Position numbers and translations under genes: made by a program. From Micromonospora sp. MA102 (lineage in GTDB: Bacteria; Actinomycetota; Actinomycetes; Mycobacteriales; Micromonosporaceae), in NCBI RefSeq assembly GCF_025460765.1, contig NZ_JAMWEG010000009.1:1-64000 (forward strand): a stretch of 64,000 nucleotides of DNA. Direction: 5' to 3'. Of the stretch, positions 1 through 8,516 are shown in pieces. Below the pieces are notes generated by a model. That model was given only the letters and a program-made list of their open reading frames with translations. It did not search any database and was not told where the DNA came from. The stretch's first letter is position 1, and each line of letters begins with the position of its first letter.

Positions 1-58
1 GAGCTGTACGCTCGCCGGCCGCCGGTCGGTCGTCAGGGTCGAATCACCCCGTCGGGGA

Positions 59-1915
59 TCAGAACGCCTCCTCCGGGAGGTCCATGATCTCCAGGTCGGT
101 GCCCTCGATGATCCGCCGGTCGGCGCCGATGCGGGGCAGCACCTCGCGGGCGAAGAACCGGGCGGCCGCCACCTTGCCGGTGTAGAACGCCTTGTCGGTG
201 GCGGAGACCTCGCCGCCGAGCGCCTTCAACGCCACGTCCGCCTGCTTCTGCAGCAGCCAGCCGACCACCAGGTCGCCGACCGCCAGCAGGAACCGGCGGC
301 TGCTCAGGCCGACCTTGTAGAGGGCGCGGGCGTCGCCGCCCTGGGCCTCGGTCAGCCAGCCCATCATCACGCCGAGGATGTTCTGGATCTCGCCGAGCGC
401 CTTGCCCAGCGCCTGCCGCTCCTCCTTGAGCTGGCCGTTGCCGGCCTCGGAGGCGATGAACTCCTGGATCTCGCCGGCGACGGCCATGAGCGCCTTGCCG
501 TTGTCCCGGACGATCTTCCGGAAGATCAGGTCGAGGCTCTGGATCGCCGTGGTGCCCTCGTAGAGGGTGTCGATCTTGGCGTCCCGGACGTACTGCTCCA
601 GCGGGTAGTCCTGGAGGAAGCCGGAGCCGCCGAAGGTCTGCAGCGCCTCGTGGCCGAGCAGCTCGTACGCCCGCTCCGAGCCGACGCCCTTGACCAGCGG
701 GAGGAGCAGGTCGTTGACCCGCTTGGCCAGCTTGGTGGCCTTCTCGTCACCGGCCGCCTCGGCGACCGCGACCCGGTCCTGCCAGGTGGCCGTGTAGCAG
801 ACCAGCGCGCGCAGGCCCTCGGCGTACGACTTCTGCATGAGCAGGGAGCGGCGCACGTCCGGGTGGTGGGTGATGGTCACCCGCGGGGCGGTCTTGTCGG
901 TCTGCCGGACCAGGTCGGCGCCCTGCACCCGGTTCTTGGCGTACTCCAGGGCGTTCAGGTAGCCGGTCGAGAGGGTGGCGATCGCCTTGGTGCCCACCAT
1001 CATCCGGGCGTACTCGATGATCATGAACATCTGCCGGATGCCGTCGTGCTTCTCGCCGAGCAGCCAACCCTTGGCCGGCACGCCGTGCTCGCCGAAGGTC
1101 ACCTCGCAGGTGTTGGAGACCTTCAGGCCCATCTTGTGCTCGACGTTGGTGGCGAAGACGCCGTTGCGCTCGCCCAGCTCGCCGGTCTCCTCGTCGAAGT
1201 GGAACTTCGGCACGACGAAGAGGGACAGGCCCTTGGTGCCCGGGCCGCCGACGCCCTCGACGCCGACCGGGCGGGCCAGCACGTAGTGGACGATGTTGTC
1301 GGTCAGGTCGTGCTCACCCGAGGTGATGAAGCGCTTGACGCCCTCGATGTGCCAGGAGCCGTCCGGCTGCGGGACGGCGCGGGTGCGGCCGGCGCCCACG
1401 TCCGAGCCGGCGTCCGGCTCGGTCAGCACCATGGTCGAGCCCCACTGCTTCTCGATGAAGAGCCGGGCCCACTTCTTCTGCTGCTCGGTGCCCTCGACGT
1501 GCAGCACGTGCGCGAAGGACGGGCCGGAGGCGTACATCCAGATCGGGGCGTTGGCGCCGAGCACCAGCTCGGCGAGCGACCACCAGAGGGCGCGCGGGGC
1601 GTTGGTGCCGCCGAGGACCTCCGGCAGGTCCAGCCGCCAGAACTCCGAGTCCATGAACGTCTGGTAGGACTTCTTGAACGACTCCGGCAGCGGCGCGGTG
1701 TGCGTCGCGGGGTCGAAGACCGGCGGGTTGCGGTCGCTGTCCGTGTAGCTGGCGGCCAGATCCTCGCGGGCCAGGCGGTCGACCTCGGAGAGGAAGCTGC
1801 GGGCGGTGTCGACATCCAGGTCCGTGTACGGCGCCTGGCCGAACGTCCGGTCCGCCCCGAAGACCTCGAACAGGTTGAACTCGAGGTCCCGAAGATTGCT
1901 CTTGTAGTGGGTCAT
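59..1915 (-). CDS. Acyl-CoA dehydrogenase, long FadE type
   Basis: A 618-residue flavoprotein predicted to catalyse alpha,beta-dehydrogenation of acyl-CoA in beta-oxidation in the cytosol. The FAD/substrate loop [10 protein letters not shown] is at residues 165-174. The motif YEGTTAIQ, which holds the usual catalytic Glu, is at 452-459. About 140 further helical residues match the C-terminal domain of long acyl-CoA dehydrogenases (usual ACADs have about 380 residues). The ATG start is followed by a clean open frame. Tandem TTAC-N6-GTA(A/G) palindromes lie just upstream and suggest TetR-type control by acyl-CoA. Chain-length preference cannot be read from the sequence. Confidence 0.93.
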   Translation of the reverse strand: MTHYKSNLRDLEFNLFEVFGADRTFGQAPYTDLDVDTARSFLSEVDRLAREDLAASYTDSDRNPPVFDPATHTAPLPESFKKSYQTFMDSEFWRLDLPEVLGGTNAPRALWWSLAELVLGANAPIWMYASGPSFAHVLHVEGTEQQKKWARLFIEKQWGSTMVLTEPDAGSDVGAGRTRAVPQPDGSWHIEGVKRFITSGEHDLTDNIVHYVLARPVGVEGVGGPGTKGLSLFVVPKFHFDEETGELGERNGVFATNVEHKMGLKVSNTCEVTFGEHGVPAKGWLLGEKHDGIRQMFMIIEYARMMVGTKAIATLSTGYLNALEYAKNRVQGADLVRQTDKTAPRVTITHHPDVRRSLLMQKSYAEGLRALVCYTATWQDRVAVAEAAGDEKATKLAKRVNDLLLPLVKGVGSERAYELLGHEALQTFGGSGFLQDYPLEQYVRDAKIDTLYEGTTAIQSLDLIFRKIVRDNGKALMAVAGEIQEFIASEAGNGQLKEERQALGKALGEIQNILGVMMGWLTEAQGGDARALYKVGLSSRRFLLAVGDLVVGWLLQKQADVALKALGGEVSATDKAFYTGKVAAARFFAREVLPRIGADRRIIEGTDLEIMDLPEEAF

Positions 1916-1942
1916 GCTCGCTGGCCCCGCTTCCGGACAGGT

Positions 1943-1983
1943 GTTACCGATCAGTAACTCCAGACTGTATTACTCGCCGGTAG
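1943..1983. promoter_or_regulatory. Tandem palindromic operator candidates before the acyl-CoA dehydrogenase
   Basis: A near-perfect dyad, GTTACCGATCAGTAAC, lies at 1943-1958. A weaker one, TTACTCGCCGGTAG, lies at 1970-1983. Both fit TTAC-N6-GTA(A/G) and sit 28-68 nt upstream of the dehydrogenase ATG on the other strand. This is a typical TetR-family operator arrangement. No regulator gene is adjacent within the window. Confidence 0.45.
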
Positions 1984-2053
1984 CCAACGACAAGCCGATC
2001 TCGGAAGTGACAGCGATTACACACTTCCGGTTCACCCGACGGTGGCCGTCGGC

Positions 2054-3181
2054 TCAACTCTCCGCCGCGCCGACCTCCCAGCTCGGCACGGGCGTGGCGG
2101 CGGCGCTGCGCGGCCCGGTGTATTCCATCAGGACCAGCGCGATGTCGTCGTCGAGGCGGCCGTGCACCCACTCGACCAGGGCGGTCTCCAGCGAGGCCAG
2201 ACCGTCGGCCACGGTGCCGTGGCCGAGCAGCCGCCAGGCCCGGTCGGCCGTCGGGAAGAACTCCCCGTCCCGGCGCGCCTCGCCCAGCCCGTCGGTGAAG
2301 AGCAGCAGCCGGTCGCCCGGCTCCAGCCGCTCCACCCGGGGCCGCACCACCGGCATGAAGCCGAGCGGCGGTGCGGGCGCCGGCGGTTCGAGCGGGATCA
2401 CCGCGCCCCGGCGCAGCAGCAGCGGTGGCGGGTGGCCACAGTTGACGATGGTGAGGGTGCCGCCCCGCTCCTCGACCAGCGCGGCGGTGACAAAGTCCTC
2501 GTCACCCACGTTGCGGGCCACCGCCCGGTCCAGGTCGGTCACCACCGCGCGCAGGTCCGCCCGCTCGTACGCCACGTGCCGGTAGGAGCCCAGCACGATG
2601 CTGGCCAGCCGGACCGCGTCCAGCCCCTTGCCGCGCACGTCACCGATGATCATGCGGACGCCGTACGGGGTGTCCATCGCCTCGTACAGGTCGCCGCCGA
2701 TCTCGGCGGTCGCCGTGGAGGAGATGTAGCGGGCGGCTACCGCCAGGGTGCCGACCTGCGGGCCGAGCGACCGGAGCACCGCCTGCTGGGCGACCGAGGC
2801 GAGCCGGGACAGCTCCGCGATCCGCTCGGACTGCCGCTCGCGGACCGCCGCCACGGCGCCGGCGATCGCGGTGGCCAGCGCGATGCCGGCCACGTTGACC
2901 GCGGTGACCAGTGACATGGTCTGCTCGGCCAGCGCGAACGCGGCCCCGATCCCGGTGGCGAGCAGGCCCACCCCGAGCACCACCCGCCAGGACGCGAGCG
3001 CGGCGGCGAGGAACGGGGCGGCCACCATCAGGGCGATGTAGTGCGCCGGACGCCCGTCGGCCAGCTCGACGGCGGAGACGATCGCGAGCAGCGCGAGGGC
3101 CGCGCCGAGGCCGGCGCGGGATCCGGGGCTCAGTGGGCCGCGGCCCGACTGGAAGGGTTGCGTGCGTACACCGGACAGCAT
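2054..3181 (-). CDS. Membrane-anchored SpoIIE/PP2C-type serine phosphatase
   Basis: Three to four hydrophobic helices in the N-terminal 130 residues are followed by a linker and a PPM phosphatase domain of the RsbU/SpoIIE type. Metal-binding signatures are visible: GGDLYEA, GDVRGKGLDAV, NCGHPPPLLL, LLFTDGLGEA and a terminal DDIALV. Such proteins dephosphorylate anti-sigma antagonist partners or related switches at the membrane; no partner gene is adjacent. The ATG at 3181 is chosen because it begins shortly before the first helix. The frame stays open to 3277, so a longer form with 32 more residues is possible. No ribosome-binding site decides between them. Confidence 0.85.
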   Translation of the reverse strand: MLSGVRTQPFQSGRGPLSPGSRAGLGAALALLAIVSAVELADGRPAHYIALMVAAPFLAAALASWRVVLGVGLLATGIGAAFALAEQTMSLVTAVNVAGIALATAIAGAVAAVRERQSERIAELSRLASVAQQAVLRSLGPQVGTLAVAARYISSTATAEIGGDLYEAMDTPYGVRMIIGDVRGKGLDAVRLASIVLGSYRHVAYERADLRAVVTDLDRAVARNVGDEDFVTAALVEERGGTLTIVNCGHPPPLLLRRGAVIPLEPPAPAPPLGFMPVVRPRVERLEPGDRLLLFTDGLGEARRDGEFFPTADRAWRLLGHGTVADGLASLETALVEWVHGRLDDDIALVLMEYTGPRSAAATPVPSWEVGAAES

Positions 3182-3281
3182 GCCTGATGGACGTGAACGG
3201 GTGAATGAACCTGACCCGTCGTCCGAGGATGTTCTGGCCGGCCGGATCCTGTCGCCGACCCGATCGCCGCCGGTCACCCGG

Positions 3282-3938
3282 TCAGCCGAGGACCTCGTAC
3301 CTGACGGTCAGCTCGCCGAGGTCGGTCGAGGCGATCGCGGCGAAGGCGGCCCGGGACAGGTCGATGCACCGGCCGTCGATGTACGGACCGCGGTCGTTGA
3401 TCCGCACCACGACGGACTTGCCGTTGGCCGGGTTGGTCACCCGTACCTTCGTGTTGAACGGCAGCGTCTTGTGCGCGGCGGTCAGCGCGTCCGGGTTGAA
3501 CGTCTCGCCGTTCGCCGTCATCTGCCCCTCGTCGTAGAAGGACGCGCCGCAGGAGCCGCTGTCCACGACCTTCGCGGCCGTGGTGGTCTTCTTCGCGGTC
3601 GGCTTCGGGCTCGCGGTCCGGGTCTTGCTCCGGGAGGCCGCCTGGGTCCGGGTCGCCGTCGGGCTCGGGGTGGCCTTCGGCGAAGGGCTGAGGCTCGGCG
3701 AGGCGCTCGGCGAGGCGGACGGCGACGCCGAGCTGGGGGCGAGCGTGCTGGGCAGGGCCTCGACCGCGGCCGGGGTCGCGGCCGGCTCGGCCGAGGTGAG
3801 CTGGACGGCGCCGACCGTGCCGCCGATGGCGAGCACGACGCCGACGGCCGCAGTGGCGGCGATGCCGGCCGGCGAGGAGAACTTGCGGGTACGAAGGTGC
3901 CTACCAGCCACCGCCCGGTCCTTTCGTCTGCTGAACAA
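3282..3938 (-). CDS. RlpA-like double-psi beta-barrel protein, secreted or anchored
   Basis: The 218-residue product has a basic N-terminus and a hydrophobic segment at about residues 25-48. A Ser/Pro/Thr-rich linker follows, then a C-terminal double-psi beta-barrel starting near residue 128 ([29 protein letters not shown]). The Asp in NDRGP is the residue linked to lytic transglycosylase activity in RlpA. It is expected to act on peptidoglycan outside the membrane; activity on denuded glycan is known for other RlpAs but is not shown here. The linker is low complexity (repeats of SPSAS), typical of wall-spanning tethers. It ends 100 bases from the SpoIIE phosphatase start and may be cotranscribed with it. 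Confidence 0.85.
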   Translation of the reverse strand: MFSRRKDRAVAGRHLRTRKFSSPAGIAATAAVGVVLAIGGTVGAVQLTSAEPAATPAAVEALPSTLAPSSASPSASPSASPSLSPSPKATPSPTATRTQAASRSKTRTASPKPTAKKTTTAAKVVDSGSCGASFYDEGQMTANGETFNPDALTAAHKTLPFNTKVRVTNPANGKSVVVRINDRGPYIDGRCIDLSRAAFAAIASTDLGELTVRYEVLG

Positions 3939-4077
3939 ACCGGCTCGGACCGTAACGAGAGAAGCACTTCGGAAGTCAACGTGATCATGGTGCTATGCCC
4001 ACATTTACCCTGGTACGTGTAGCCGATCAAGCTAGCACCACTCCACCGAACGTAGGAAGGAGTGCTGGCCGGGGCCG

Positions 4078-4656
4078 GTGGGGCCTCGCCTGGTGCCGGT
4101 GCCCCAGGATGGAGGCGTGCTGAGCCGACGCCTGGTCGAGCTGTTCCGCTGGGTCGACCCCGGCCCGGGGAGCAGCCATCTCGTCAGCGACCTCTCCGCC
4201 TGGTGGCGCGATCCCGAGGTGCTGGCCGGGGTCGGGCCCGCCCTGGCCGGCCTCTTCCCGGCCGCCCGGCCGACGGTCGTGATCGCCCCGGAGGCGACCG
4301 GGCTGCTGCTCGGTCCGCTGGTCGCGGTGGCCGCCGGCGCCGGGTTCCTGCCCGCCTACAAGGACGGCGGGGAGCGGCGGCGGGTCGGACCGATGCGCTG
4401 GGCCGGGACGCCCGCCGACTACCGGGGTCGGCAGCTCCGGATCGGGGTGGACGCCCGACACCTCGGCCCCGGCGACCGGGTGCTGCTGGCCGACGACTGG
4501 GTGGCCACCGGGGCGCAGCTCGACGCGCTGCACCACCTGGTCCGGGACAGCGGGGCCGAGTTCGTCGGCACGGCCGCGCTCGTCGCGACCTGTCCGGCGC
4601 CGGTCGCCGAGCGGCTCCGGGTCCGCGCCCTGCTCAGCGGAGACCAGTTGCCGTGA
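4078..4656 (+). CDS. Type I phosphoribosyltransferase-like protein
   Basis: The 192-residue product resembles adenine/orotate-type phosphoribosyltransferases. It has the PRPP-binding loop VLLADDWVATGAQ at about residues 140-152 and an upstream VVIAPEATG segment matching the PPi loop region. Nucleobase specificity is not evident. In many actinobacteria such stand-alone proteins are annotated only as phosphoribosyltransferase. An in-frame GTG at 4117 is an alternative start, but GGAGG lies only one base before it, too close for good initiation. The ATG at 4078 is kept with low certainty. The next gene begins 40 bases downstream in the same direction. Confidence 0.75.
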   Translation: MGPRLVPVPQDGGVLSRRLVELFRWVDPGPGSSHLVSDLSAWWRDPEVLAGVGPALAGLFPAARPTVVIAPEATGLLLGPLVAVAAGAGFLPAYKDGGERRRVGPMRWAGTPADYRGRQLRIGVDARHLGPGDRVLLADDWVATGAQLDALHHLVRDSGAEFVGTAALVATCPAPVAERLRVRALLSGDQLP

Positions 4657-4696
4657 GGGTTGACCTCAAGGGCGCTTCAACTCCGATGATCGACGC

Positions 4697-5716
4697 ATGG
4701 ACGACGGCATCCTGGACGAGGCGTACCAACGGCTGCACCGGACCGGCCCGGAGTTCGAGGGCTGGCTCTCCAACCACGGGCCGATGGCGGTCGAGGCGCT
4801 GGTCCGCCACGGCCACGGCACGCGCGTACACCGCTGGCTCGACGACTACCTGCGCCGGCTGGACGAGCTGCCCCGCGGGTTGCGACCGATCGACGACTGG
4901 CGGGCCGCGCTGGGCGACCCGAAACGGGCCGGCGACTGGCTCGCCCACTTCGACCGGGAGCTGCGGGAGCGCCCCTGGCACCAGGTGCTCGGCGACTGGT
5001 GGCCGCGGCTGCTGCCGGGCATCGCGGCCGGGGCCACCCACGGGGTGATCCGGGTCGGGCACGCGGTGCGGGTGCTGCGTACCGACGGGGAGAACCCGCA
5101 GCGGCTGGCCGAGCTGGGCCAGGCGCTCGGCTACTGGGCGGCCCGCTGGCAGCCGGTGCCCGGCGCCGGCCCGCTCACCGGACGGTCCGACGTCCCGACC
5201 GCGCTCGCCGCGGTGCCCCGCATCCCGGCCCAGACCGGCGGGATCCGGGACCGGCTGGGCCGGCTGACCGACGTAACCGGATGGCCCGGCGCCGTCGCCG
5301 CGCTGCACCCGCCCGCCGACCCGGTCGCGGCCGAGCGGACCCTCACCGACCTGGTGCACCGCACCGCGCTGGACTACCTGCGGTTCGGGCACGGCAACCC
5401 GGTGATGCTGGTGCACGCGGTGACCGCACCGACCGCGGTGCTGCGCACCCTGCCGGCCCTGGACCCGGGGCTCTGGGCACCGAGCGTCGCCGCGGCCTGG
5501 TCGGCCACGGCCGCCGTGACCTCGGTGTACGCCCCACCCACGCCGGCCCCCGCACCCGCCGTGACCGACGGCGAGCCGGCGGAGGTGTTCGCCCGGGCGG
5601 CCCGGCACGGCGACGAGCACGTGGTGAAGCTGGCCGACGCGGTGCTGGAGGCGCACGCGGCGACCGGCGACGCCCGGGTGCTCACCGCCGCCGGCTACGC
5701 CGGCCAGCTCATCTGA
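4697..5716 (+). CDS. Questin oxidase-like (DUF4243/AflY family) protein
   Basis: The 339-residue soluble protein is mostly helical. Its N-terminal region (EAYQRLHRTGPEF, then NHGPMAVEAL, then WLDDYLRRL) and later HG-rich segments (ATHGVIRVGHAV, HGNPVMLVHAVT) match the questin oxidase family. That family is known from fungal aromatic polyketide ring cleavage (Baeyer-Villiger-type chemistry). Bacterial members are widespread, often outside biosynthetic clusters, and their substrate is unknown. No polyketide genes flank it here, so a role in secondary metabolism is not supported by context. The ATG at 4697 follows the preceding gene by 40 bases, suggesting a short operon. Confidence 0.7.
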   Translation: MDDGILDEAYQRLHRTGPEFEGWLSNHGPMAVEALVRHGHGTRVHRWLDDYLRRLDELPRGLRPIDDWRAALGDPKRAGDWLAHFDRELRERPWHQVLGDWWPRLLPGIAAGATHGVIRVGHAVRVLRTDGENPQRLAELGQALGYWAARWQPVPGAGPLTGRSDVPTALAAVPRIPAQTGGIRDRLGRLTDVTGWPGAVAALHPPADPVAAERTLTDLVHRTALDYLRFGHGNPVMLVHAVTAPTAVLRTLPALDPGLWAPSVAAAWSATAAVTSVYAPPTPAPAPAVTDGEPAEVFARAARHGDEHVVKLADAVLEAHAATGDARVLTAAGYAGQLI

Positions 5717-5806
5717 GGACGTCGTCGACGGCGTCGCAGACCTCGGCTCGTGGGCGGCGGGCGAATTCCCGCGACGGGCCGGCGGCCGGCGGTTAGCCTC
5801 GGCAGG

Positions 5807-6241
5807 ATGTGGCCCCGCATCGGTGGACTCCGCACCCTCGCCCTCGGCACGCCGGGCGAGCTGCGCACCACCCTCAACACCCTCGTGCTGTCCGGCGTGA
5901 AGACCGCCACGGCCGGACTGCTGACCGACGAGTACGCCACCGAGAACGAGGAGCTGGAACACGTCGGCGAACGCCTCGTCCTGGTGGACGACGACGACAA
6001 GCTGATCGGCGTGGTCGAGGTCACCGGCGTCGAGGTGGTCCGTTTCGCCGACGTGTCCTGGGATTTCGCCCGCTCGGAGGGTGAGGGGGACCGGTCCATC
6101 GAGGAATGGCGCGAGGGCCACCGCCGCTACTGGGCCCGGGTGGGCTTCCCCGTCGACGACGACTCGCAGGTGGTCTGCATCCGGTTCCGGCTGGTCTCCG
6201 CCGGTGACGGCGGCATCAGCACCGGCGACCTGGGCACCTGA
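5807..6241 (+). CDS. ASCH-domain protein
   Basis: The 144-residue protein has the hallmarks of the ASCH superfamily, a PUA-like beta-barrel thought to bind RNA or nucleotides. The conserved SGVKTATAGLL turn comes early, followed by LVLVDDDDKLIGVVEVTGVEVV and the acidic WDFARSEGEGDRSIEEWREGH region. The ATG at 5807 (MWPRIGG) is preferred to an upstream in-frame GTG because homologous starts lie close to this motif. Close bacterial relatives are usually annotated only as ASCH domain proteins; no substrate can be assigned. It converges with the oxidoreductase that ends 5 bases downstream. Confidence 0.8.
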   Translation: MWPRIGGLRTLALGTPGELRTTLNTLVLSGVKTATAGLLTDEYATENEELEHVGERLVLVDDDDKLIGVVEVTGVEVVRFADVSWDFARSEGEGDRSIEEWREGHRRYWARVGFPVDDDSQVVCIRFRLVSAGDGGISTGDLGT

Positions 6242-6245
6242 CCGG

Positions 6246-7124
6246 TCAGAGCCGGCGCAGCTCCGGCAGCAGCTCCGCCGCCCGGACCAGCACGGCCTCG
6301 TCGCCCGCGTACCAGCTGCTGGCCCGGGGCCAGTGGGTCACCACGTCGGTGAAGCCCAGCCGGGCGGCACGGGCGACCTGCTCGGCGAAGAAGTCCGCGT
6401 CGCGCAGCGAGAAGACCGGCGCCGAGTCCAGCGACAGGTAGCGGTCCAGGGTGGCCGGGTCGCGTCCCGCCTGCTCCAGCGTGCCGTCCAGCCGGGCGGA
6501 CAGCTCCGCCACGCTCGACCACCAGCTCTCCAGGTCGTCACCGCCGAGACCGGTGGTCACCCAGCCCTGCCCGAAGCGGGCGACCAGCCGCATCGAGCGG
6601 GGCCCGTTCGCGGCGACCACGAACGGCACCCGGGGCTGCTGCACGCACCCGGGGTTGTTCCGCGCGTCGACCGCGGCGAACCACTCGCCGCGCCAGGTCG
6701 TGCCGTCCTCCCGCAGGATCAGGTCGAGCAGCTCGGTGAACTCGGCGAACCGGTCGACCCGCTGGCGGGGCGGCAGGGTCTCCCCGCCGAGGACCGCCGA
6801 GTCGAAGCCGATGCCGCCCGCACCGAGGCCGAGCAGCACCCGCCCCCCGGAGACGTCGTCCAGCGCGGTCACCTGCCGCGCGAACGCCGCCGGATGCCGG
6901 AAGTTCGGCGAGGCGACCAGGGTGCCGAGACGGATCCGGGAGGTCACCGTCGCGGCGGCGGTCAGCGTGGTCATCGAGTCGAACCAGGGGCCGTCGACCA
7001 GGTCGCGCCACCCCAGGTGGTCGTAGGTCCAGGCGTGGTCGAAGCCCCACTCGTCCGCCTGCCGCCAGCGCCGCCGGGAGTCCGACCAGCGCTGGTCGGG
7101 CAGGATCACGATGCCAATTCGCAT
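6246..7124 (-). CDS. LLM-class F420-dependent oxidoreductase
   Basis: The 292-residue luciferase-like monooxygenase fold begins with the typical beta strand MRIGIVILPDQRW. It continues through TYDHLGW and RIRLGTLVASPNFRHPAAFAR, then the LLGLGAGG turn common to F420-dependent members. The reaction is probably reduction or oxidation of an unknown substrate with coenzyme F420 (FMN use is possible). The ATG at 7124 is chosen because it begins exactly at the first strand; the open frame continues upstream only as the shadow of the adjacent phosphatase gene. It lies 49 bases downstream of that phosphatase in the same direction. Confidence 0.85.
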   Translation of the reverse strand: MRIGIVILPDQRWSDSRRRWRQADEWGFDHAWTYDHLGWRDLVDGPWFDSMTTLTAAATVTSRIRLGTLVASPNFRHPAAFARQVTALDDVSGGRVLLGLGAGGIGFDSAVLGGETLPPRQRVDRFAEFTELLDLILREDGTTWRGEWFAAVDARNNPGCVQQPRVPFVVAANGPRSMRLVARFGQGWVTTGLGGDDLESWWSSVAELSARLDGTLEQAGRDPATLDRYLSLDSAPVFSLRDADFFAEQVARAARLGFTDVVTHWPRASSWYAGDEAVLVRAAELLPELRRL

Positions 7125-7173
7125 GATCGCCAGGGTACGACCCGGGTCGGACAGGCCGACCCGGGCCGGGGGA

Positions 7174-8226
7174 CTACCCCTCCACCAGGTCGGCGACCAC
7201 GCAGGCGATGTTGTCGGGGGCGCCCGCCGCGTACGCGAGGTCGACCAGGCGCCCGACGGCGGTCTCCGGGTCGTCGGCCCCGGCGAGCACGGCGTGCAAC
7301 GCCTCGGGGTCGACCACCGCCGCGAGCCCGTCGGAGCAGAGCAGGTAGCGGTCGCCGGCCAGGGCGGTCCGCAGTGCGAGGTCCGCCTCGACCTCGCCGG
7401 CCCCGAGCGCCCGGGCCAGCAGGGCCCGCTGCGGATGCGCCCCGGCCTCGGCCGGGCTGAGCTTCCCCTGGTCGACCAGCGACTGGACGTAGGTGTGGTC
7501 CTGGGTGAGCCGGGACAGCTCGCCGCCACGCAGCAGGTACGCCCGGGTGTCCCCGACGTGCACCAGGGCCAGCCGGCTGCCGCGCCGCAGGACGGCGGTG
7601 AGCGTGGTGACCGGCTGGTGCGCGGCGGTCGCGTGGGCGCGTACCGCCCGGTCGGCGGCCCCCACCGCGTCGGCCAGCGCGGCGAGTAGTTCGGTGGCCG
7701 GCGCGTCGGCCGACTCCAGCGGCCGCAGGGCGTCCACGGCCGCGGTGCTGGCGGATGCCCCGCCCGGGCCCCGCATACCGTCCGCCACGGCGAGCAGCGT
7801 CCCACTGGCGTACGCGGTGTCCTCGTTGGATTCCCGGACGGCGCCCGTCTCGCAGCGGACGGCGTACCGGAAGGTGGTGTCGGACATGGTGGTGCCCCTC
7901 TCGGTGAGCTGGTCGACGAGGAGCGCGACGGCGCGGCCGCGGGCGGCCGTGTCGGCGCTGACCCGCCGCCACCAGGCGTCGACCGCCTCGGCGGCGGCGT
8001 CCGGCGGCAGGCCGCAGACGGCCCGGATCTCGGCCAGCGGCATGCCGGCCCGGCGCAGCGCGGCGATCAGCCGGGCCCGGTCGAGCTGTCCCGGCGCGTA
8101 GTACCGGTAGCCCGAGTGCGGGTCGACGGCGGCGGGTGGCAGCAGCCCCAGCTCGTCGTAGAGCCGCAGCGCCTTCGGCGTCAGGCGCGCCGCGCGGGCG
8201 AACGCTCCGATGGTCAGCAGCTCCAC
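7174..8226 (-). CDS. MerR-family HTH fused to PP2C-type Ser/Thr phosphatase
   Basis: The 350-residue protein starts with a MerR winged helix (LLTIGAFARAARLTPKALRLYDELG, with the SGYRYYAPGQ wing) over residues 1-75. A short dimerisation helix follows to about 110. Then comes a complete PP2C domain: RESNEDTAY, VADGMRGPGG, HVGDTRAYLLR, CSDGL and APDNIACV. The usual MerR effector domain is thus replaced by a phosphatase whose sequence is close to PstP of this window (shared HPQR.LL.RAL). GTG 8226 is chosen because GGGAGGA lies 7 bases upstream. An internal ATG at 7887 with GAGAGGGG 7 bases before it could give a free 237-residue phosphatase. A divergent gene starts at 8517. Confidence 0.88.
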   Translation of the reverse strand: MELLTIGAFARAARLTPKALRLYDELGLLPPAAVDPHSGYRYYAPGQLDRARLIAALRRAGMPLAEIRAVCGLPPDAAAEAVDAWWRRVSADTAARGRAVALLVDQLTERGTTMSDTTFRYAVRCETGAVRESNEDTAYASGTLLAVADGMRGPGGASASTAAVDALRPLESADAPATELLAALADAVGAADRAVRAHATAAHQPVTTLTAVLRRGSRLALVHVGDTRAYLLRGGELSRLTQDHTYVQSLVDQGKLSPAEAGAHPQRALLARALGAGEVEADLALRTALAGDRYLLCSDGLAAVVDPEALHAVLAGADDPETAVGRLVDLAYAAGAPDNIACVVADLVEG

Positions 8227-8322
8227 AGGCCCATCCTCCCGCCCCGGTCGCGTCTCCTCGTGCCGGTCGCGGCGACCGGCACGGACCAAGCTGGGCCTTG
8301 CCGCAGGGGCAGGGTCAAGGCG

Positions 8323-8352
8323 TTGACGATGTATCGATCACTTACATATGTT
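8323..8352 (+). promoter_or_regulatory. Candidate MerR-type promoter with dyad in an 18-nt spacer
   Basis: TTGACG (8323-8328) and TATGTT (8347-8352) are separated by 18 nt. A dyad of arms ATGTA (8329-8333) and TACAT (8343-8347) fills that spacer. Long spacers holding the operator are the hallmark of MerR-activated promoters. It points at the membrane-protein gene at 8517 and lies 97 bases from the divergent MerR-PP2C start. It is seen by eye only. Confidence 0.4.
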
Positions 8353-8516
8353 GCTCACCTCCAACGGCCTCGACGCACGGCAAGCCGAGACCGTCCGGCT
8401 GCGCCGGCTCACCACGGCCGCCGAGAGCCGGCTGCGCGCCCTGCGCCCCCGCACCGCCTGACCCGCGTCCCGGGCCGCCACCGGCCCACCACCCGAACGA
8501 CCTGAAGGGGACGGCC

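Noticed and set aside
650-1957. Long open frame antisense to the first acyl-CoA dehydrogenase
   Set aside because: Its product is low-complexity, Arg/Gly/Val rich, and mirrors the codon bias of the real gene on the other strand.
3939-4077. Structured leader upstream of the RlpA-like gene
   Set aside because: Only an 8-base inverted repeat (TGGTGCTA/TAGCACCA) with a long spacing is seen; no known riboswitch motif fits.
8348-8461. Small 37-codon open frame before the membrane protein
   Set aside because: Its ATG lies within the proposed -10 element, it has no ribosome-binding site and no recognisable sequence.
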